Shown here: positions 22,558-35,200 of the stretch, in pieces
Layout: every line of letters starts with the position of its first letter
Numbering within the stretch: position 1 is the first letter of the stretch
NCBI GenBank assembly: GCA_050084985.1
Contig: JBITNC010000001.1
Location: 64,232,001 to 64,296,000 of the forward strand
Reading direction: 5' to 3'
DNA: 64,000 bases
From: Nageia nagi
Taxonomy: Eukaryota; Pinophyta
Notes under the pieces: generated by a model
Databases searched by the model: none
Seen by the model: only the letters and a program-made list of their open reading frames with translations
Told to the model about the DNA's origin: nothing
Program-made: the position numbers and the translations under genes

Positions 22558-23160
22558 TATAGATAAGAAATAATGAATTACAATAAACAAAACACTATTT
22601 CCTCCATAAATACTCATAATAATATATATGTATATATTTGAATACTTGTTGATGCGATCAAACTCTTCTCTTTGTCAGATCTAAAATATTATGCCCTAAA
22701 CAAGTTTGTCATTCAAATATCAATTCATTTGACTATAAAGTCACAACATGTGCACTATGTATTCTACCTTCTCATGGCACTGACACTGCAAAATTTATTA
22801 GCAATAGTGATAAAATTATAAAATGTAAAATATGACAAAGAGTGGATAACAAATTCTTAGATAGGTGGTGTTACAAAATATCATTGTTGTTTGGATGATG
22901 TTATGCTCATGATTCAACCTATCTTATATTTGATTATTTAATAGGTAATTATTTGCTTTGGATCTTATTTTATAACAACTTATTGTAGATTTTATTTTTC
23001 TTGAGATCTACATGTATTATATAGCTTGTTATGCTCTTCTTAGTACTTGCACCAATTACATTGATTTATGATATTATTTTTTATGTTTTCAACATTTGTA
23101 CATCTTTGATACCTAAAATATGATTTCTATTTTAATAAAAATCATGTGTAGGTATCTACA
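22558..23160 (-). repeat. 5' LTR of gypsy B
   Basis: This ~603-bp stretch is related to the gypsy A LTR. The primer-site side (aggttcactaatatatag) aligns with the A boundary. The middle shares ataacaaattc..agataggtgg and gtttgga. The outer end is the identical ggtatctaca (23151-23160). The inner TG has decayed to TA. Several deletions relative to A explain the shorter length. Confidence 0.7.
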
Positions 23161-23765
23161 ATAGACATTTCTCTTAGAGAAAATATACTTTATGGCCATA
23201 AAATACAAATCAAATAAAAATAAAGAGACCTTATGAGTCATCTTATCCCTTTAGAGTCAACTTATCCCTTTATGATAGAAACAATATTTAACTATACCAA
23301 TCATAATCAAAGTTTTAGTTTTATTTACACAATCATTATAATGACTTGACTATCATATGCACTAATAAAGTTAAATTTTTTATAGAAATTCAATTTATTA
23401 TAATGATTTATTTCCTTGTTGAGTTTGTATAAGTAAAATTTCTCTTTATTTCACTTTGCTCATGCATTATATTGATATTTTTTTTCCTGTAAACTTATAT
23501 GTATTGAATATGATGATTTGTAAAAATATTATAAAATATGTAATTAGTTTTATATTTTTCCCCCATACAACAACAAATGATATTGGGAAAGAGCTTTTCA
23601 ATGGATGGTGCACAAGTAACAAAAGTGTGGTTAACCTACAGCAAAAGTATGGTTAACTTATAGTAGGAATGCATAGATAATTAAGTTGTAATAGAAGTAA
23701 AATAACTATAAACTAGCTAAAATGCATATAAATGATTCCCAAAAATCAATGAATAAGGTAAGAAA
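23161..23765. other. No gene seen
   Basis: AT-rich DNA between the gypsy B LTR and a LINE fragment. Small open frames only; no repeat or motif recognised. Confidence 0.5.
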
Positions 23766-24404
23766 TAGACTAGAGCTAAATAAACCTCATGAATGGGTCA
23801 ACATTATCACTTGGGATAAAGTGAAGCTTGTGGAAAAAATATAATTGGATCTTGAAACTAGGATAGTCAATAATGAGGCCTGCATCATTATCCCAAAAGA
23901 GATAGTAAATTATAAAGTATATCAACAAAAATACTAGGGAGGTTTATTAGAATTAGATTGGACCTAGAAGTAATTTTAAAATGGATGATTGAAGATCAAG
24001 TGGAGCTAGTGGTGCTACCCAAAAAATTCTTTCTTTTTAAATTTTATAGTGAGTAGTACATATTTAAAGTCCTCGAGTTAGGATCCTAACTTTTAAGATA
24101 AAAATGTTTAGTACTTAAACATTTGCACAAAAGGTTTAGACTAAAGATAGAAAACATAAATATGATCCCCAATTGAGTTAGTCTCCCAAATATACTAATG
24201 GAATATTGGAACATAATTATGTTTGTAGGAATTGCAAAAGGTATAGGGAAACTTATCTCAATTGAGAAAGGAACTAATACTAGAAGGAGAATGATTGATA
24301 CCAATTTCTATGTTAACATTTACATTACCAAAAACATAAGGAAAATAGTTACTAGACCAAAAATGAGCTTTGGAGTTGGGCAATTTCAAGCAGTTATGCG
24401 ATAG
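23766..24404 (+). pseudogene. LINE ORF1 fragment (DUF4283)
   Basis: The plus strand shows the DUF4283 domain found in ORF1 of plant L1-type LINEs. FIRIRLDLEVILKWMIEDQ, then VELVVLPKKFFLFKFYS, is followed by VSLPNILMEYWN and FVGIAKGIGKLISIEKGTNT, then RRRMIDTNFYVNIYITKN. This is the family's 'PxxLPLEYW...IG..IG..I..D..T' pattern. Stops interrupt at predicted Trp positions. ORF1 binds the LINE RNA. No endonuclease or RT follows, so this is a truncated or rearranged fragment. Confidence 0.75.
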
Positions 24405-25100
24405 TGGTTTAAAATCACCAACATTTGTGCTTTTAGTTACACTATTTATATGAAATTTTTAATTCATACTCATAAATTATTTTAAATTCAATTTAAAACT
24501 GCAACTCAAAAAGGTAAAATACAAATGAAAAGCTGCATGTAGGAAGAAATAAATGGATTATGCATGTGGCTTTTAGCAAGAAATTTTTCACCACCCACAT
24601 AAATCACATGGAGGTGATTTATAACCACCCCTTAAATTGAACAAAAAAATTTAAAAAGAATCGCATGGGGAAACTTAAACATAGGAAGCAATTTAATTTT
24701 GTCAAGGTGAAGGGTAGAGGAGAGGAGAGGAGATTCATTTTTAAGATTTCCAAATGATCACTCTCATATGAAAGCATTCTATTAGCAATAAATTTATCAA
24801 CCAAATATGGTATTAACAATTGATCAAACAAAGTGAGTTATATATCTTAGTTTAGAGACCAAACCATATCAATTTGAAGGAAAAAGAGTTAAAGCTACTA
24901 ATCAAGATTAAGTAAAGTATTACCAAGATACATTAGACCAAAAAAGGTGTTTGGTGGTAGGAAAAAATCACTTCCAATAGCTTTAGTGGCAAGAATATGT
25001 TCTCCATCATTGAGGGTGCCACTAAAAGTCCTAACTCTATGATGATGAGCTAAACCTACTAGCATAAAGTTGATTTTCTTATCGCCAAAGCTTCTTAAAT
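24405..25100. other. No gene seen
   Basis: AT-rich DNA with a short purine-rich patch (gagaggagaggaga near 24720). No coding or repeat family recognised. The left terminus of the CACTA element may lie here, but I cannot place a CACTA end with confidence. Confidence 0.4.
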
Positions 25101-25119
25101 TATACTTGTATATTTAAGT

Positions 25120-25275
25120 ATTTTCCACCTTATACTTTAATATGGTGGGTAAAACCTACCAACTTATATGGGATAGGAAGAACCTACCACCTTATACTTT
25201 AATAGGGAAGGTAGTGCTTGCCACCTTATACTTTAATGGGGTAGGAAATACCTTTGACCTTAGAATTTAAGAGGG
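25120..25275. repeat. ~40-bp minisatellite (caccttatactttaat)
   Basis: Four imperfect units contain caccttatactttaat followed by a G-rich half (gggtaggtag) and its partial complement acctac. Each unit can fold into a small hairpin. It lies at the left edge of the larger repeat region. Confidence 0.7.
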
Positions 25276-25539
25276 TATGTTACATCCTATACCAAATCAT
25301 TATTATTTTTTTAAAAAAAATAGGCATACTTTGGAAGCATTCTTTTTAGACTATGCCATCCTCGATTACCCAAGGTTTAATAAATGTTCAATCATAGTGC
25401 TAGCCATAGGCTCCCAAAGGATGGCCCAATGGAATGAACTGACTAGTCATTTTTCAATTCTTACTCATTATAATCCAAGAACTACCAACCCCTAAAGGAA
25501 TTACTAATTAACATGTCAATAATGACCCATTCCTTGGAT

Positions 25540-25705
25540 AGAAAATGATCTAAATGGACCAACATATGATATGAAATTATCTTAATGCACCAATATATGA
25601 TATGGAATTATCTAAATTCACTAACATATGTTATGAAATGATTTAAATGCACTAGCATATGATATGAAATTATCTAAATGCACTATTATATGATATGAAA
25701 TGATG
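25540..25705. repeat. 31-bp tandem repeat (catatgatatgaaattat)
   Basis: About five units of ~31 bp with core ctaaatgcactaacatatga. The same repeat reappears once or twice at about 26990-27075, on the other side of the larger satellite. The two blocks therefore bracket the 230/300-bp array. Confidence 0.8.
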
Positions 25706-25739
25706 GAGTAAGTTTAAGTATAAATAATAGTAAAAAGTT

Positions 25740-26960
25740 ATTTTACCAGTAGGAAATGAACTAAATTACACATTTGACAAAAACATGTTTGTAATACTTA
25801 GCCAAACACATAAAAATATGTGGTTTCCAAATGTTGCATCCTCTATTAAAACTAATATATTTGAATTATTTGAGCATAATTGAAACTATAAAGCATAATA
25901 TTCATGTCAAAAAATAGGGCCCAAAAGTGTGACCAAAACTGTTAAGTTTGTCTCATCCACCCTATGCTTTGAAATGATGCAATTATACCAATACAAAAGT
26001 AGTAAGTTAGCAAAAAAATGATTGTAATACTTATCCAAATACAAAAATCCTAAGTGTTATATATTATGTTAAAATTATAGACCATATTTTAATCATTTGA
26101 GTACAACTAAAATTGTAGAGCATAATCTTCATGTCCAAAAATAGCACCCAAATCTATGACCAAATATGATAAGTTGGTCTTATCTACCCTATGTTTTGAA
26201 ATGATACAATTATACTAATCTATAAGTGGTAAGTTGACAAAAACATGCTTATAATACTTAAACAAATATAGAAAAATCATGTGGTTACTAAGTGTTTCAT
26301 CTTATGTTGAAACTATAGACCATATTTGAATCATCTTAGCAATATTGAAATTATAGAGCATAATCTTCATATCCAAAAATGGGGTGCAAAAGTTGATGTG
26401 ACTATTGTAACAAACTTTTCAAAAAGTGAGAAATTATATTTTTCATGCTTGTACAATTAGACCATAAGTGATAAGTTAGCCTCATCCACCTTATGTTTTG
26501 AAACAATGCAATTATTCTAGTTCAAAAGTGGTATGTTGGTAAAAATATGCTTATAATACTTAGCCAAACATAGAAAATACATGTGATTCCTACGTGTTTC
26601 ATCTTATATTGAAACTATATACCATATTTGAATCATTTGAGAATAATTGAAACTATAGAGCATAATCTTCATGTCCAAAAATGGGGTCTAAAATCTTATG
26701 GGATTGTTGTAACAAACATGTCAAAAAGTGATAATTATATTTTTTATGCTTGTTTAGACCAAAAATAATAAGTTGGCCTCATCCATACTATGTTCTAAAA
26801 TGATGCAATTATACCAATACATAAGTGGTAAGTTGGCAAAAATATGCTTGTAATACTTAGTCCAAACATAGAAAAAAATATGTGGTTCCCAAGTGTTGCA
26901 TCTTATGTTGAAATTATATACCATTTTGAATCATTTTCTCAAGCATAACTAAAATTGTAG
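25740..26960. repeat. Satellite-like array, 230-bp and 300-bp monomers
   Basis: The word gtaatacttagccaaac and close variants occur at about 25791, 26024, 26251, 26552 and 26850, giving monomers of ~233, 227, 301 and 298 bp. The longer type carries a ~70-bp insert around 'gtaacaaac..tcaaaaagtg'. Each monomer also contains catatttgaatcatttgag. Parts of the monomer recur inverted at 40.93-40.98, 41.96-42.29 and 42.56-42.69 kb, on the other side of the CACTA transposase. This is the arrangement of CACTA subterminal repeats. Confidence 0.85.
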
Positions 26961-27089
26961 AGAATTTTCTTAAATGATGCAATTGTACCATATGTTCTAA
27001 AATTATTCAACTATATCATATGATATGAAATTATCTAAATACACTACATGATAAAAAAAAAATGATATGAGATGATTTAAGTGTTTTGA

Positions 27090-27530
27090 AACCTCCAAAG
27101 CGATAGCAACATCAAATTTTCTATTTGTAACCTCCAACAAATTAAGACCTCCCACTAAAATATCTAAATAGACCATGTGATATTTAATAAAATATAAGAA
27201 ATGATCTAACTAAACCATATGGTCTAAAATTAACTCCCAAATTTATTATTTAATTATATTCATCTATTGCAAAAATAAAGAATGAACATGCAATAAATAG
27301 TAGCATTACCAACAACCATTGCATTAAAACATGTTACAAAATATGGATATATAATTTTTGTATTTAAATATATTCATGTATTAGGATTCCAATCAAGCTA
27401 CAATATTATGCTCACAAATATGTACCCTCAACAACCCCACAAACATATTGAATGTTATCATTATTTACATTTTCATCTAGTGCAATTTAAAGTTCAATGA
27501 AATTTGTTTCTCTAGGGACACTGGCATAGT
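27090..27530. other. Short unassigned stretch of the CACTA 3' region
   Basis: Between the left repeat array and the transposase C-terminus there is AT-rich DNA with no clear motif. It is probably the 3' untranslated part of the transposase gene. Confidence 0.4.
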
Positions 27531-27539
27531 CTACTTCAT

Positions 27540-28640
27540 ACACTTGAATTTATCTTATCCCTCTTGAGGTGATATGAGAGCCACATACCAATTGGTTACT
27601 TCTAAATATTGTATATAAAACATGTGTTTGGCTTGCCATTCTAGAATAAATGAATCATCTTCTCATCTATCCTCATGTTGTAATATACTCATGTTGACCA
27701 TTATGAAGTGTATTTCATCATTTTTACATCCACTATTCTTTTCAATAACATTAACCTAGTAACATTTAAACAAAGTGTGTTGACATTCATAGTAATTCAA
27801 CATAACTATTTTCCTAATAACAACATAATATGCAATTATTTCAAGCACCATGTTTATGTCTTTTATCCTTGATTTGCAATTGATACTTGCATCAAAATGT
27901 GTCATTATTTAGAGTTGTTCTTTGTCATCTATTTATTTGGTATTAAATTTATAATTATTGATCAAATAGCCTAAAAATTTGGTGGTAAATTATTTTGAAC
28001 CATGTGCTAACCATTTTATTATATCAAATCATCATCATTATGCTAATTTTTATCTCTCCAAAACTAAAATAAAGAATAATAGTTATAATATGAATATAGA
28101 AAATTACATGAGAATTAGTATAAATTTCAAATATTATATAGAAGTGAGCATAATAACCTAATCTCATAGCCAAGCGATGAATTTCTAAATATGAGTTTTT
28201 TGTAACTATGCTTCATCTATTGTTGCATGAGGGTTAGATTCCTTTATACTTGTGTTTTTCTTCCTAATTTTCCCCTAAGTTTATCAAGTATAGTTGAATA
28301 TAAATAATATTTTACTATATAATAACAACAAATATATACTTACTATACCCAAGGTTGAACTTCATCCATATTAAGGAGAACATATATATGGACTTTCTAG
28401 AGAGAAATGGGGTCCAAATTAAAGAGTTTGCTAGTGGATATTGGCATCCCATGATCTATAGTATCTTCTTCTTTATCACTCCCTACCTCATATTGATTGA
28501 ATTTATGTAATATGATATTCCATATGTAACCAATGGAATCCAATCATTGCATCCTTCATGAAACACAAATAGTTATAGGATCAGGTTTCATTTTGCATAC
28601 CATTCATGAATCTTTGGAGAAGGTTGGCTCCTACATATTG
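27540..28640 (-). pseudogene. CACTA transposase C-terminal part (DUF4216-like)
   Basis: On the minus strand LFNLDPISLYKVHIYVLLN then MDEVQPW matches the TNP2 segment usually written as H.YVL.N..EV.P. Further on, FTTKFLGYLINNYKFNTK (family form: GY.ING..F.TK), INMVLEIIAYYVVIRKIVML (family form: YYG.I..I.ELDY), HTLFKCYWVNVI, and the segment ending EWQAKHMFYIQYLEVTNWYV (family form: Q..QVFYV.DP....W.V) follow in order. Stops occur every 30-60 codons. This is the fourth surviving piece of the same transposase. Confidence 0.8.
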
Positions 28641-28649
28641 GGGTCATAA

Positions 28650-30130
28650 AGAGAATGATAAAATAAAAATAAAAATCTAATCTACTATATGAATGCTAAA
28701 ATAAATATCAATTGGAAATAAACCTATAGCGATTCACTATGAAAGCACCATGAACTAGCACATACAAGTGTTTGAAGTGTACTAGGATTCCCTCCCTATT
28801 GTCAACTAGACTCATATCACTCCATACTATCCAATATACAATTCAAAATTGATACCAAATATCTTGATCCAAATAAATAGCAATACTAAACACTTAGTGC
28901 AATATGAAGGCACAATTATAGAACTCAAAGGGCAATAGTGAATAAGGAAATCATCACTTTGTATCTTTTATTTACAAATATTTATACCACAAGTTTACAA
29001 TCTAATGTATTTAATATTATCAATTCATTAATATTTACAATTTTATATTAAATATACAACCCAACAAGATCCTTTAATCATACTATTCTTAGTATTTCTT
29101 TAATGCTAGGATGACTAGTTACAGACTTCTTTGCTACTTTATTGATTTGATTTGTTGTGCTTAGACATAGATTTGATTGATTTAATATAATGAATGACCT
29201 TAGTTCCTAGGTATAGGTCTTTTCCTTAGGAATTATTCTTGATATTTCAAAGTCTTGATATGTACAACACCCTTGAATCAAATTATCAATACTTTATCAG
29301 CTACTTCACCTTCCAATAGTTAGTCACCTTTAATGAAGATTACCTATACTAATATGATTTTCATTTGCATCTACATATTTTCTACCCCTCCAAATATTTT
29401 ATCAGATTCTAAATTATTATAATATTCTTTATATGTAATTTTATATCTACTTGGATTCTTTGGTAGCTCATTGCTTCAGATATTATAGGTCTAGAACCTT
29501 TGGTGATTCTTTTTCTTAATTCTAGAGGTCTTTACCTTTTTTAGGGCTATTCCTTATGATATCATTGTTAAAATTTCCTTGAAATATATTTTCATTGTAG
29601 TTATTTCCATGTCCCATTATCTATAGATTCTAACATCATCTTTCTTTTTAGGCTTTCTCTTACATCTTTTACTTCACCATTGAGCATTCCTTGGAATTTA
29701 TTCTTCACTACATATGTTTTTGGATCATTCAATTCTAAGTTCTATTAGTTTTGGATGTACTCAAGATAGTCTTTTCCATAGGTTTGAATTTCAAAAATGG
29801 CCAAAATTTGACATACTAAGATGAATCTAAAAATCAAACCATGTAATGATCTCCAAAAATATCTAGATACCTTATTTATCAAGTTGTAGAGTTAGAGAAT
29901 TTTTAAGAAAGTCAATTTCTATTTTAACATGTTAAGGATTTCCTCTTTTGAGAGAATGTTCCTTAATGATTTTCACCCCTTGGCATATTTATTATAACCA
30001 TGAATGATAAAAAAATAAAAAAATATAAATAAGGATATTACCATGTGGTATCCTTTTGGAACCCATAAAATTCTTTTCACGTGTTCTAAAGAGAAAAAAG
30101 AGAATAAGTCAGGCAATGTATAAACATATA
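28650..30130. mobile_element. Probable unidentified insertion inside the CACTA transposase
   Basis: In related transposases the motifs on either side of this stretch are separated by only tens of residues, but here by ~1.5 kb. I recognise no coding domain in it; an Asn-rich minus-strand piece near 29.6 kb (NNYNENIFQGNF) faintly recalls a gag C-terminus. No target duplication was found, so a large intron is the alternative. Confidence 0.35.
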
Positions 30131-30184
30131 CACATACTACTTGTTATAGAGTATATATCATGATAGAATGTAAAATGAATGTTC

Positions 30185-30984
30185 ATTTGTGAACACCTCC
30201 TCATGACCAATTGCTTTTAAACATCTCATGTAATCCATATAGAATAAAATATATTCCTCAATGACATATCATTATGCAATACAACCTTCAAGCCTAGCTC
30301 AGTTCTTTACATAGCCCTTATAAATCTTCATAATTTTGAGAAAGAAAAACATCTTTGTTTTAATAATACACTATATAAAATTTAAAAAATGATGGTTTAT
30401 GAAATTGATGAATGCATACAAACCTCCTAAAAGGGTATATTCATTGATATTGCATAGGTCCAAATAGAAGTACCTCCTACACCAAGTGAATTGTTAAGTG
30501 CACCATGATATCAAAAAATAAAGGAGGGAAGTAATTTTCAAGAAAATATAATGTTTTCACAACCTCTTATTGTATTTTTTCCATTTTCATGGGATCCACC
30601 ATATTTACACATAGATCTCTATAGAACATGTAAAACTTAAAAATATTTTTTTTTCATAGACTTTTCATGCACATGTTGGTGTGCTACCAAAATAAGGTGA
30701 TGCAAGAGAACATGATAATCATGTAATTCCATATCGATGATCTTATGTTATTTCATAGATATGTGTGTGCTCATATTTTAACTATATCCATTTAGTAAAT
30801 TCAAATTGTAAAATATTTAATAGATGCATTGTTTCTCATTCTTAAACATATTATATGATGCTGCTAGAAGATATGTCTTATTTTTGTCAATTACTAGCCA
30901 CAATGGTTTCTTGATCTTCATATTTAATAAATACTTATGGGATTTTTTGTCATCCTTTAACTTTTTTTCAATTCCTAGTAATGT
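30185..30984 (-). pseudogene. CACTA transposase, third piece
   Basis: Reading the minus strand from the LINE junction: KLKDDKKSHKYLLNMKIKKP then LWLVIDKN; NGYSSNMSTHI-like; LHDYHVLLHHL-like; YRDLCVNMVDPMKMEKIQ; TLYFLENYFPPLFFDIMVHL then TIHLV; GPMQYQ then IYPFRRF. The remaining motif is KIYKGYVKNxARLEGCIA with YVIEEYILFYMDYM. These match, in order, the TNP2 C-terminal half (family forms FPPSFFDIMVHL, MYPFER, RPEGSIAEGY..EE...F). The first residues continue exactly from the second piece across the LINE. Several stops and a frameshift are present. Confidence 0.88.
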
Positions 30985-31750
30985 CATTTTTTTGTGTAAG
31001 TAAATAAATTCTATTGATCAATTAGTTCATAGAAAAATACAAAATGGGCATTGCTACCATGTTCACATAAGAATCTAACAACATGTCATTATTTTGAGAG
31101 CTATAGTGAATAGAGTAAGGCTTACTAAATCTAATATTGGGCCTCTAAAGGATATGTGTATTCCAATATGATGTCTAGAGGTCTCACAATGAATCCACAA
31201 GGAGTAAAAGTTATATGCAATACATAGGATGGGGCTCCATGCTAGAGCATAATATTCTATTATCTTTATGTAGAGGCCCATTAAGGAATGGATTGTTGTG
31301 AAGAAAGTAACACTATGTGGTTGATAAAATATAAGTTTTTTTTGGTGTTGTGATATGTTGGGGAGTTGTAAGATTCCACAATGCATATAATATAATAAGG
31401 GGACCCCATTACTTAGTTGATCTAATTGGTGTTATTTCATCTATGGTTTTAGGTGTTTTGAGATGCCATGAAAAAAGGATGTATTCCCAGGGGTGGAGGT
31501 TTAAGAGTTCCTACCTTGTTACATCATCAATAACTATGTGGGCTACCCATATCATTGCTATATTTTTTTTTGTTAATTACCAAATTTGATCAACTAATTT
31601 TGGTTAACTCCTAAAGATACAGTTATTATGTTCAATCCATAGATTCCAAAAAATTATTATCAGAGCTGCATTCCAAATTACAATTGGTACCCTTCATTTT
31701 TTGGGATATTCCCATGAGGATAGGAGGTTCCCTATATTGATTAGCATAGA
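30985..31750 (-). other. LINE 3' untranslated region
   Basis: Non-coding tail of the LINE between the zf-RVT segment and the A-rich end. It includes a chance 103-codon minus-strand ORF (31075-31386) whose composition gives no family match. Confidence 0.5.
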
Positions 31751-31753
31751 CCA

Positions 31754-34700
31754 TTAGATGCCAAATATATAAAAGAATCTATACCAAACTTCCATACCAT
31801 AATCATAATGTAAAAGGATGTGAGGTATTGACTCCTCTATTGCTCCATAAAAAATACAATTGTAAGTGCCTAGGAATCCATGTTTGAGAAATTGCACCCC
31901 TAAGAGATATTTTTCAAGAGTAGTTGTCCACAGGAAAAATTGGGCCTTAGGCCATGCTTTGTTTCTCCACACTTTGGACCATACTAATGAAGGTCAAGGG
32001 GAGTGTGTAGTGGAATAAGGAGTTTTATAGGCTGAAATGATTATGTATGACATTAAGGGAGTAAGTGACCAAATGAACTTATCCTCCTCTCTTGGGTTCA
32101 ACTTGTAGTTGCATAGCATGGAATCAAGTTGAGATAAAATTGCATCATATCCAATGAGAATATCTATCATTTTCCTCAATCTTAGTTTTCTACTTTGTTC
32201 ATCATCCACCCACTTATAATAATCTATAACCTTCTTTCCTCAAAGATTGTATAAAACATTCCTAAGAGCATCAAATTTAGGCTTGCTTAATACTGGATCA
32301 GGGGATAACCAAACATCATCCAAGAAATGTGCCTTTCCCCCTACCCCCACATCCCATTTCATGAACTATAAGATATGATGCCTAGCTTTCATAAGACCAT
32401 TCCAGATTAATGAACCAATAGGTAGGTTCTTAGTTGTGAAGATTATTGTGGGATCATGGTTGTCTAGGTACTTCAATATAAGATCTTGGCTCCATAATGA
32501 TGATGGGTTACAATAACATCTCTATAGAACCTTTCCCAACAAGGCCTTATTCATTAATCTCAAGCATTTGATACCTAAGCCTCTAGAATTAATACTTATG
32601 AAAATAGTCTGCCAAGTCACTAGGTGAATTTTTTTGGTTTCATATATACCATTTCATAAGAAATTATACATGATTTTTTCCATTTGGTCAAGAGTTTTAT
32701 TTTGTAACCAAAAAACACTGAGCTAAAAGATGAGAATAGCACTCAATATAGCCTTCAGTTTTACCATTCCACCAATGGTAGTGAGCCATTTACCCTTCCA
32801 ACCCTCCAATTTTGACTTGAACTTGGCTAATATGGAGTCCCAAAATCCTCCTACATGTCCACCTTATGCTAAAATTAGGCATATATAAGTGCTTCAAAGT
32901 GTGTTTAGAGTCATGCCTGTGGATCTTGCCATTACCTAAAGGAGGGTGGGGTCAAGATTGATGTTGTGCCATTTTGATTTACTAAAGTTTATTGCTTGAC
33001 TAGAGGTAATTTCATAGGAATTGATAATATTTTTTATAGTATTTATCTCCTAAATGGAAGGGTGGATAGCTAAGAGCATGTCATATACAAACTAGGAGTG
33101 GGAGATAGTTGGGCATAGATGATTGATATGCAAGCCTTTACCAAAAGATAACAAGTGTGATAGACCTCTACCAAGGGCTTCTTCTACAATGATGAAGAGG
33201 TACGATGATAGGGGGTCTCCCTATCTAAGGCCATGAGAGCTATTGAATAAGCCTTTAACACTTCCATTGACTAGCATAAAGAAGGAAGGATTGCCAATTA
33301 AAGCAAAGATCTATTGTATTTATCTAGTGTTAAACCTAAACTTTTCCATAATCCTCATCAAGAAAGACCAATTGATTTTATCAAACACTTTGTTCATATC
33401 AAGTTTGATGAGCACTCCTTTATATCCCTTGGTGGTTAGAGAGTGAATAAGCTTATGAATTATGATGACACCATCCATTAGCTATCTCCCTTGTATGAAA
33501 GTTTTTGTTCATCTAAGATGATTTCTGATACTATGACCTTAAGTTTATTTGTAGCCACTTTGGATATAATTTTGTATATTGAATTACATAATGAAATAGG
33601 TTTGAATGCATCAATAGATGTGGCATCTTCTGAATTTGGTATGAGGGCCAAGAATGTATGGTTGAACCTGCTCAAAACTTGTTTTAAGGAAAAAGATTCT
33701 CTAACTACATATTTACTTCCTCCTTTAGTAAATGCCAAAAGTGTTGGTAAAACCCAAGAGGGAATCTATTGGGGCTCGGATATCCCTAACTTTTCATTTG
33801 GAATACTATTGTTTCAACCTCCTCCTTTGATATGGGTGCCAAAATCCTAATGTTCTTAGGTGGGGAAACTAGCTATTTGATGATATCCAAGCATAATTGC
33901 TAAGCTTCCTTGTGATTCATGGCTTCTTCACTAAGCAGGGACAAAAATAAAGAGATGATGTAGGCATACAAGTCATCTTGGTTAGTAATAGTATTGTTTG
34001 TGGGAGTAATCAACCTTGTTATCCTATTATTAGCTCTATGGGCCATAGTTTTCATATGAAAATATTTGGTATTTTGTCTCCTTCTTTCAGCCATTAGAGG
34101 CATGATTTTTGCTTCTAGATAATCTCCTCCTAAATGCATACCTTATCCAACTATTGGAGAATCTCTTGTTCATGTTTTAGGAGGTCCTCAATCTATGCCA
34201 ATTGGAGAGCTACTTCAACTTGAGCCATTTCCAATTCTAAACTAGCTCTTTTATCAAAAATAACACCAAAGCATTCCTTGTTCTAAGTTTTAATTTTATC
34301 CTTTAGTTAGCTTAGCTTAATGGTAAATCTATACATCTTGGGTCCTTTCACCCATAATTATCCAGTCCACCAAGACACTACTTGTTCTGTAAAGGAAGGA
34401 TGGATGAGCCACATATGCTCAAAGCAAAAAGGAGAACCTTTGAACTTGGTTGTAGTTTCTACATGCAAACAAATTGGCTAGTGGTTGAAGCTTCCTTATG
34501 TCAACACTTCCATTTGAGAAATGATTCCTTGTTTAGTCTAATGAGGAGTATGCAAGAACTAGTCAAGCTTTGTAAGAATTTGGTTCTCATTAGACTATCC
34601 ATTCGACCAAGTGTATTTGTCTTGAATATAAAAAGGTTTTATTAGCTATTAAGAGTTAATGAAATAGTTAAAGATCACATCACACCTATCTAGTTTGTGT

Positions 34701-35200
34701 GAGCCTCCTTTCTTCTCATCAATAGATTTAATAGCATTAAAATCCTTACCTAGTATACATGGTATATCAGCATGAGATATAAGCCATGTTGATAGTTTCT
34801 TCTACAACAAAACTTTCTTCTCTAAAGGTTGGGGACCATAAAAGTTTATAAGACCAAAATAGTAGCCTATGAAATAACATTTGACCAAAATTGCTATCCA
34901 AGATTCTTGAATAGAGTTGAGGGAGCAAGAGACCTTAGTGGGATCCCATAATGTAATTACTCCACCAGATTATTCATGTGAATCATTTGTAAAAAAAGAG
35001 ATCCTGACCTAAAAAAATTTTATATTTTTTTATCTATGTAGCCATTATCTTCAATTCCTAAGTAAGAAGAATTGGAGGATTAACTGACCTAACTAGAGCT
35101 TTAACTTGTTTAAGTTTTTTGGGGTGCCCCTAGTATTCCATGATAAAATTATCATTAGGAAACCTAATATTTTTTGGAGGCAAGGATCTCCTCCAACTAT
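31754..35200 (-). pseudogene. LINE ORF2: endonuclease, reverse transcriptase, zf-RVT
   Basis: Endonuclease motifs occur at about 35.1-34.6 kb: SGGVITLWDP-like, IGYYFGLINFYGPQ and CILGKDFNAIKSIDEKKGG (the catalytic GDFN reads GKDFN). The RT follows: APIDSLLGFTNT, FKPISLCNSIYKIISKVATN (33600-33540), FIQGR*LMDGV with TAG in place of Gln, GVLIKLDMNKVFDKINWSF, HGLRxGDPLSSYLF, and FVYDMLL at about 33074-33091, where FADD/YADD is expected, so the first catalytic Asp is lost. GKWLTTIGGMVKLKAIL and the zf-RVT segment WPKAQFFLWTTTLEKYL...HILLHYDYGMEVW (31960-31780) complete the order. More than fifteen stops and several frameshifts are present. Confidence 0.9.

Noticed and set aside
31075-31589. Overlapping 103-codon minus and 79-codon plus ORFs
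   Set aside because: Both lie in the LINE 3' untranslated region and match nothing; chance open frames.
33491-33850. 119-codon plus-strand ORF
   Set aside because: It overlaps the LINE RT, whose conserved motifs are on the minus strand in the same interval.
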